Positions 4,965 through 5,645 of a stretch of 5,645 nt of DNA are shown in pieces. The notes beneath the pieces were generated by a model, which ran no database searches, was not told the DNA's origin, and saw nothing but the letters and a program-made list of their open reading frames with translations. Within the stretch, counting starts at the first letter, position 1; each line of letters starts with the position of its first letter. A program made the translations under genes and the position numbers. Source of the stretch: Microcaldota archaeon. GTDB lineage: Archaea > Micrarchaeota > Micrarchaeia > Anstonellales > Anstonellaceae. The stretch lies in the NCBI GenBank assembly GCA_023248455.1, contig JAHFEN010000060.1, positions 1 through 5,645 of the forward strand, read 5' to 3'.

Positions 4965-5645
4965 ATGGAAAATTACGATGCAATAGTTGTCGGCGCAGGG
5001 CCGGCTGGCTCCGCCGCTGCGCTCTTCATAGCGGACGCAAACAATTCAGTCCTCCTCCTGGACAAGTCCTCTTTCCCGCGGGAAAAGGTCTGCGGTGATG
5101 CATTCAGCGGAAAATCCATAGGCGTCATGAGGGAGCTCGGGCTGATTGAGGAGATACAGAAATTTCAGCACGGCAAAGTCTGCGGCATTTCCATGACTGC
5201 CCCTAACGGCAAGAGCATCACAGTCGCATTCCCCAAGGCAGACGGCATGGATATCGCAGGTTACACGATAAGGAGGCAGGACCTTGACAGCATATTCTTC
5301 AATGCTGCGAAACAGCACAAGAACATACGGGCAATAACAGGCTTCACGCTTCAGGGACTGCTAAAGAACGAATCCGGTGCAGTCATCGGTGCCGAAGGTG
5401 CGGGCGCTGACGGGATAAGGCAATCCTTCAAGTCACGCGTGGTGGTTGGCGCTGACGGTGCGGCATCCGCAGTCTCCCGCCTGCTTGGCCTTCCTACATT
5501 GCCCCTTGAGCATGTATACTCGGCAGTGCGCGGCTACTACCGCGGCATCGAAGGGCTGACGGAAAACATAGAGCTTTTTTTCATAGACGGCGTGCTTCCT
5601 GGTTATCTCTGGATTTTTCCCATGGGCGATGGATTGGCAAACGTG
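4965..5645 (+). CDS. Geranylgeranyl reductase family FAD-dependent oxidoreductase, N-terminal part
   Basis: The reading frame is open for 227 codons and runs off the window, so roughly the last 40% of a typical 390-400 residue protein is missing. Members reduce C=C bonds in geranylgeranyl chains, in archaea those of the ether lipids, at the membrane surface using FAD. Visible features are the Rossmann dinucleotide-binding motif VVGAGPAGSAAA (8-19), the acidic end of the second strand at LLLDKS (31-36), KVCGDAFSGKS (41-51), which is the family's CG-D/E-x-x-S segment, IRRQDLDSIFF (102-112) as in the PHBH/GGR superfamily, VVGADGAASAVSR (160-172) as the second FAD motif, and PGYLWIFPMGDG (212-223), the family signature. 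ATG 4965 places the GxGxxG at the usual distance from the N-terminus. No membrane segment is visible in this part. It is divergent from the lipocalin-like gene. The exact substrate cannot be assigned. Confidence 0.93.
   Translation, partial: MENYDAIVVGAGPAGSAAALFIADANNSVLLLDKSSFPREKVCGDAFSGKSIGVMRELGLIEEIQKFQHGKVCGISMTAPNGKSITVAFPKADGMDIAGYTIRRQDLDSIFFNAAKQHKNIRAITGFTLQGLLKNESGAVIGAEGAGADGIRQSFKSRVVVGADGAASAVSRLLGLPTLPLEHVYSAVRGYYRGIEGLTENIELFFIDGVLPGYLWIFPMGDGLANV

Overview
The window looks like a piece of an archaeal chromosome. The evidence is a short (220 aa) archaeal-type triosephosphate isomerase, a geranylgeranyl-reductase-family flavoprotein of the kind that saturates archaeal lipid chains, and TATA-like boxes about 25-30 bp upstream of ATG codons with little or no leader. 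A DPANN-type lineage (Micrarchaeota or Diapherotrites-like) is possible because the other genes are poorly characterised families, but that is only a guess. Coding density is high except for one roughly 400-bp gap.

Layout. On the minus strand, reading right to left, 2289-35 holds a three-gene cluster: a Cys-containing protein (1501-2289), a more Cys-rich paralogue of it (728-1504, joined by an ATGA stop/start overlap), and then tpiA (35-697). Bases 1-34, beyond the tpiA stop, show nothing I can name. The gap 2290-2690 lies between divergent genes. It holds the promoter of the left cluster, three copies of a 15-bp repeat (the middle one inverted), a dense run of hairpins ending in a T-tract (candidate + strand RNA or palindromic repeat element), and the promoter of the right-hand gene. 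Two genes then face each other tail to tail, 2691-3761 (+) and 3793-4902 (-). They are full-length paralogues of each other and may be a lipocalin-like family distantly resembling CrtC/AttH/tocopherol-cyclase proteins. A 62-bp divergent promoter region separates the second from a geranylgeranyl-reductase-family gene (4965 to the window end, cut off).

How they may work together. Only tpiA (central carbon metabolism) and the reductase (isoprenoid lipid saturation) have a role that can be named. The remaining four genes form two duplicated pairs, one tandem and one inverted, of uncharacterised families. The lipocalin-like gene shares its upstream region with the prenyl reductase, so a role around isoprenoid or other lipophilic substrates is a reasonable but untested idea. 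The least explained part of the window is the structured, repeat-bearing non-coding gap at 2342-2640.
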